From assembly GCA_027080755.1 (NCBI GenBank), contig JALWQC010000045.1:1-9090 (forward strand): 9,090 bases of DNA. The letters run 5' to 3'. Position numbers and translations under genes: made by a program. The notes under the pieces are model-generated. The model saw nothing but the letters and a program-made list of their open reading frames with translations. It searched no databases and was not told the DNA's origin. This document shows, in pieces, positions 6,716 to 9,090 of this stretch (position 1 is the first letter of the stretch; each line of letters starts with the position of its first letter). Source of the DNA: Paracoccaceae bacterium. GTDB taxonomy: Bacteria; Pseudomonadota; Alphaproteobacteria; Rhodobacterales; Rhodobacteraceae.

Positions 6716-7780
6716 ATGCCGATGAACACGCTTGATGACTATGATTTCGATCTGCCCGAGTCGCTGATCGCCCTGCGCCCGTCCGAGCCGCGCTCGGCCT
6801 CCAGAATGCTGGTGGATGCGGGGGGGATTGTCGATTCCACCGTGGCGGAGCTGCCCGCCTTCCTGCGGGCCGGCGATCTGCTGGTGTTCAACAATACCCG
6901 TGTGATTCCCGCGCGCCTGTTCGGGGAACGGCATCGGGAAACCGCGCATGGCAGCGGTGTGGCACACATCGAAACCACCTTGATAGAGCGCCTGTCCCCT
7001 GACCGCTGGCGCAGCCTGTCCAAGCCGGCCAAGCGGCTGAAACCCGGGGATGTGATCCGTTTCGGCGCGCTGCGGGGCAAGGTTATTGCCAGGGACGGCG
7101 GCGAGGTAGTGCTGGAATTCGACCACGCCGGCCCCGCCCTTGACCGTATGATAGAGAAAACCGGCCAGATGCCCTTGCCCCCCTATATCGCGGCCAAACG
7201 GCCGGCGGATGCGCGCGACAAGGACGATTACCAGACCGTTTTTGCCAGCCGCACCGGCGCGGTGGCGGCCCCCACGGCCAGCCTGCATTTCGATGCCCCC
7301 TTGCTGGCGGCGCTGGCGCAAAAGGGGGTGCACTCTACCGAGGTGACGCTGCATGTGGGCGCGGGGACGTTCCTGCCGGTGAAGGTGGAGAATATCGACG
7401 AACACAAGATGCACAGCGAATGGGGCGAGGTGACGGAACAGGCGGCCGAAGCCATCAACACCACCCTTGCGGCAGGCGGGCGCGTGATCCCCGTCGGCAC
7501 CACGGCGCTGCGGCTGATCGAAAGTGCGGCAACGGGGCCGGGGCGAATTGCGCCCTGGTCGGGGGATACGGATATTTTCATCCGCCCGGGCTATGAATTC
7601 AAGGTGACAAGCGGCCTGATGACCAATTTCCACCTGCCCAAATCCACCCTGTTGATGCTGGTATCGGCCCTGATAGGGTTCGGGCGGGTGCGTGAAATCT
7701 ATGCCCATGCGATTGCCAACGGCTACCGGTTTTTTTCCTATGGTGACAGCTCGCTTCTGCTGCCCCAAAGCGACGTCTGA
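6716..7780 (+). CDS. queA: QueA, S-adenosylmethionine:tRNA ribosyltransferase-isomerase
   Basis: QueA transfers and isomerises the ribose of S-adenosylmethionine onto preQ1 at wobble position 34 of tRNA (Asp, Asn, His, Tyr), making epoxyqueuosine, the penultimate step of queuosine synthesis. The 354 residues are full length. Family signatures are present in order: [10 protein letters not shown] (10-19), [12 protein letters not shown] (57-68), [12 protein letters not shown] (181-192), HVGAGTF (213-219), VGTTALR (260-266), [16 protein letters not shown] (303-318) and YRFFSYGD (337-344). Two in-frame starts are possible, ATG 6716 and ATG 6722; GGGAA at 6711-6715 is better spaced for 6722, giving 352 residues. 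The gene diverges from bcp. Palindromic element copy 2 ends 17 bp upstream, and the 268-bp structured element begins 36 bp past the stop. Confidence 0.97.
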   Translation: MPMNTLDDYDFDLPESLIALRPSEPRSASRMLVDAGGIVDSTVAELPAFLRAGDLLVFNNTRVIPARLFGERHRETAHGSGVAHIETTLIERLSPDRWRSLSKPAKRLKPGDVIRFGALRGKVIARDGGEVVLEFDHAGPALDRMIEKTGQMPLPPYIAAKRPADARDKDDYQTVFASRTGAVAAPTASLHFDAPLLAALAQKGVHSTEVTLHVGAGTFLPVKVENIDEHKMHSEWGEVTEQAAEAINTTLAAGGRVIPVGTTALRLIESAATGPGRIAPWSGDTDIFIRPGYEFKVTSGLMTNFHLPKSTLLMLVSALIGFGRVREIYAHAIANGYRFFSYGDSSLLLPQSDV

Positions 7781-7791
7781 ATGTCGCAAAC

Positions 7792-7817
7792 GGGGGCGAC
7801 GGCGGCGGCCGGCCCCC
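7792..7817 (+). terminator. GC hairpin after queA, possibly a truncated terminator
   Basis: GGGGGC (7792-7797) and GCCCCC (7812-7817) can form a 6-bp stem starting 11 nt past the queA stop. No T run follows: the sequence goes straight into CTAG, the left end of the 268-bp element. The insertion may have separated a terminator stem from its tail, or this may be a chance GC pairing. Confidence 0.3.
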
Positions 7818-7850
7818 TAGGGCGTAGACCCATAAAACACAAGCCACCAG

Positions 7851-7946
7851 CGCAATCCTCGCGAAATATCAATGGCTTGGGGCGCGCCGCACAGGGTGGC
7901 CCCCTTTGCAAGCGGCCCAAGCCATTGAGATGAAGCGAGGATCGCG
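7851..7946. repeat. Internal inverted repeat, arm 1 of the 268-bp element
   Basis: ATCCTCGC (7855-7862) pairs with 7935-7942, and CAATGGCTTGGG (7870-7881) pairs perfectly with 7916-7927. They are separated by a 7×7-nt internal loop. CGC/GCG (7851-7853, 7944-7946) extends the base past one mismatch. The tip carries CCGC/GCGG (7887-7890, 7912-7915) and AGGG/CCCT pairings, so the arm is nearly continuous helix. Confidence 0.8.
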
Positions 7947-7954
7947 CCCGAAGG

Positions 7955-8051
7955 GTTTGGCAGATTTCCGCCCTGACTGTGTTGCAGGTCCTTGAAATAG
8001 AACCACTATTCCTGCGGCCATGCGCCTGGTCAGGACGAAAATCTGCCAAAC
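7955..8051. repeat. Internal inverted repeat, arm 2 of the 268-bp element
   Basis: The 23-nt arms 7955-7977 (GTTTGGCAGATTTCCG...) and 8029-8051 pair at 21 of 23 positions. Both mismatches are C·A on the plus strand, which would be G·U in a minus-strand transcript. Inside, GCAGG/CCTGC (7984-7988, 8011-8015) and AATAG/CTATT (7996-8000, 8006-8010) form a further hairpin with a 5-nt loop, AACCA. Confidence 0.8.
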
Positions 8052-8058
8052 TGGTGGT

Positions 8059-8087
8059 TTGTGTTTTATGGGTCTACGCCCTAGACT
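8059..8087 (+). promoter_or_regulatory. Possible hybrid promoter at the element's right end
   Basis: TTGTGT (8059-8064) lies within the right terminal repeat. Exactly 17 bp later TAGACT (8082-8087) spans the element/host junction. The matches are 3 of 6 to the -35 and 4 of 6 to the -10. Transcription would start near 8094, about 18 nt before the MFS start codon. If real, the insertion drives the transporter gene. The match is weak. Confidence 0.3.
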
Positions 8088-8111
8088 GTGCCAATTCCGA
8101 ACGGGGGGGCG

Positions 8112-9090
8112 ATGACCTATATCCTCAAAAACGCATGGGCGCTGCTGCTGGGCATGTTGCTGTTGATGGCGGGCAACGGGCTGCAGGGCACGTTGCTGGG
8201 CATTCGCGGTGATCTGGAGGGGTTCAGCCCCGCCACCATGTCCTATGTCATGTCCGGGTATTTTCTGGGCTTCCTTGGCGGCTCCAAAATGGCGCCGATG
8301 ATGATCCGGCGTGTGGGGCATGTGCGGGTGTTCGCGGCGCTCGGCTCGCTGGCCTCGGCGGTGTTTATCCTGTTTCCGGTGATGCCGGATCCGGTCCTGT
8401 GGACCCTGATGCGCATCCTTGTCGGTTTTTGCTTTTCCGGCGTCTATGTGGTGGCCGAAAGCTGGCTGAATGATGCCGCCACGAACGAGACCCGCGGGCA
8501 GGCGCTCTCGGCCTATGTGATCGTGCAGATGGCGGGCATTCTGTTTGCGCAGGTGATGCTGAACTTTGCCGATGTCGGGGGCTATACGCTGTTCGTTGCC
8601 ATGTCGGTGATGGTGTCGCTGTCCTTCATGCCGATCCTGCTGTCGATCAGTCCGGCGCCGGTTTTCCATGCCTCCAAACCCATGAGCATCGCGGAACTCT
8701 ACCGGATTTCCCCGCTCGGGACGGTCGGGATTTTCCTGCTGGGGGCCATTATCGCGACGCTGTTCGGCATGGCGCCGGTCTATGGCACCGCCAAAGGCTT
8801 GAGCGTGGCCGAGATTTCCATCCTTGTCGGCATGATCTATCTGGGGGCGCTGCTATTGCAATACCCCGTCGGCTGGCTGTCGGACCGCATGGATCGCCGG
8901 CATCTGATTATCTATATCACCGTCATCGGCGCGGCGGGGATCGGGGTGGCGATGCCGTTCCTGTCCCATCCCGGCGTGGTCTATGCCCTGACATTTTTTG
9001 CCGGCGGGTTTGCCAGTCCGCTCTATTCGCTGTTTATCGCCTATACCAACGATTATCTGGAGCCGGACGATATGGCCTCGGCCTCGGGGG
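8112..9090 (+). CDS. MFS transporter, YcaD-like (partial, 3' end outside window)
   Basis: This is the N-terminal 326 residues of a major facilitator superfamily permease, an inner-membrane protein that moves small solutes; the substrate cannot be told. It opens at ATG 8112 (MTYILKNAWALLLGMLLLMA) after a G-rich stretch that is a weak ribosome binding site, and stays open to the window end. About ten hydrophobic helices are visible, the first at about 8-30. The loop after helix 2 (GGSKMAPMMIRRVGH, 56-70) is a degenerate MFS motif A. The equivalent loop in the second half is well kept (GWLSDRMDRRHL, 254-265). ESWLND (116-121) after helix 4 is typical of the YcaD-type subgroup. A usual length near 400 residues implies that about 70-80 residues are missing to the right. 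The 268-bp element ends 27 bp upstream. Confidence 0.88.
   Translation, partial: MTYILKNAWALLLGMLLLMAGNGLQGTLLGIRGDLEGFSPATMSYVMSGYFLGFLGGSKMAPMMIRRVGHVRVFAALGSLASAVFILFPVMPDPVLWTLMRILVGFCFSGVYVVAESWLNDAATNETRGQALSAYVIVQMAGILFAQVMLNFADVGGYTLFVAMSVMVSLSFMPILLSISPAPVFHASKPMSIAELYRISPLGTVGIFLLGAIIATLFGMAPVYGTAKGLSVAEISILVGMIYLGALLLQYPVGWLSDRMDRRHLIIYITVIGAAGIGVAMPFLSHPGVVYALTFFAGGFASPLYSLFIAYTNDYLEPDDMASASG

Larger units (their letters stand above)
7817..8084. mobile_element. 268-bp MITE-like element with 34-bp terminal inverted repeats
   Basis: The ends 7817-7850 and 8051-8084 are inverted repeats matching at 33 of 34 positions. The left begins CTAGGGCGTAGACCC and the right ends GGGTCTACGCCCTAG. 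The only difference is G7843 against T8058. The interior is almost entirely two further inverted repeats (about 7851-7946 and 7955-8051), so one strand can fold as a three-way junction. No credible ORF is present. CTAG at both ends is self-complementary, so it may belong to the repeats or be a target duplication (TA or CTAG); transposases of the IS5 and IS630 families use such targets. It is best read as a non-autonomous element mobilised by a transposase encoded elsewhere; a structured RNA or regulatory element is the alternative. It occupies most of the 331-bp gap between queA and the MFS gene. Confidence 0.8.

Noticed and set aside
6671..7789. 372-codon open frame on the minus strand opposite queA
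   Set aside because: It covers queA, whose family motifs are intact throughout. The antisense translation is Arg/Gly/His-rich with no domain.
7738..8049. 103-codon open frame on the minus strand in the 268-bp element
   Set aside because: It crosses the element's left terminal repeat and enters queA. It has no ribosome binding site and no transposase-like features, so it is not evidence that the element encodes protein.
7869..8669. 266-codon open frame on the minus strand across the 268-bp element and the MFS gene
   Set aside because: It runs from inside the MFS coding region into the palindromic element; the plus-strand frame encodes a clear transporter. The product is His/Arg/Gln-rich and unstructured.

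Overview
The window looks like a chromosomal segment of an alphaproteobacterium, most likely a Rhodobacterales (Roseobacter-type) organism. The basis is GC-rich DNA, a GyrA of 913 residues with an insertion near its C-terminal end and an acidic tail, an adjacent bactofilin/M23 peptidase pair, a DUF455 protein, and a TrmFO. This placement is inference from gene types, not a database match. Most of the content is ordinary core genome; the unusual material is in the intergenic DNA.

Layout. Positions 1-258 (minus) are the N-terminal part of trmFO, cut by the window edge. gyrA follows on the minus strand (319-3060) with an intrinsic terminator behind it and a promoter-like sequence plus a perfect 14-bp palindrome in front. 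Next is a four-gene minus-strand block, read bcp (6504-6046), DUF455 di-iron protein (6049-5249), M23 metallopeptidase (5118-3781), bactofilin (3791-3330), ended by a strong terminator at 3280-3308. The bcp/DUF455 pair overlaps by 4 nt and the M23/bactofilin pair by 11 nt, so each pair is probably translationally coupled. On the plus strand, queA (6716-7780) diverges from bcp, and a YcaD-type MFS transporter (8112 to beyond 9090) runs off the right edge.

How genes relate. TrmFO and QueA both modify tRNA (m5U54 and queuosine at the wobble base). The M23 enzyme and the bactofilin form a recognised cell-wall morphogenesis pairing: a cytoskeletal scaffold with a membrane-anchored endopeptidase. 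Bcp is a peroxiredoxin that keeps its peroxidatic cysteine but has no second cysteine.

Intergenic structure. A 268-bp element (7817-8084) between queA and the MFS gene has 34-bp terminal inverted repeats (33/34 matching) that both end in CTAG, and its interior is filled by two further long inverted repeats, so a strand could fold as a three-way junction. It has no coding capacity and looks like a non-autonomous (MITE-like) mobile element. Separately, two copies of a ~110-bp long-palindrome element (about 3151-3271 and 6587-6698) lie in opposite orientation exactly on either side of the four-gene block, and one stem base pair differs between copies by a compensated change. These two repeat families are the best candidates for something undescribed.
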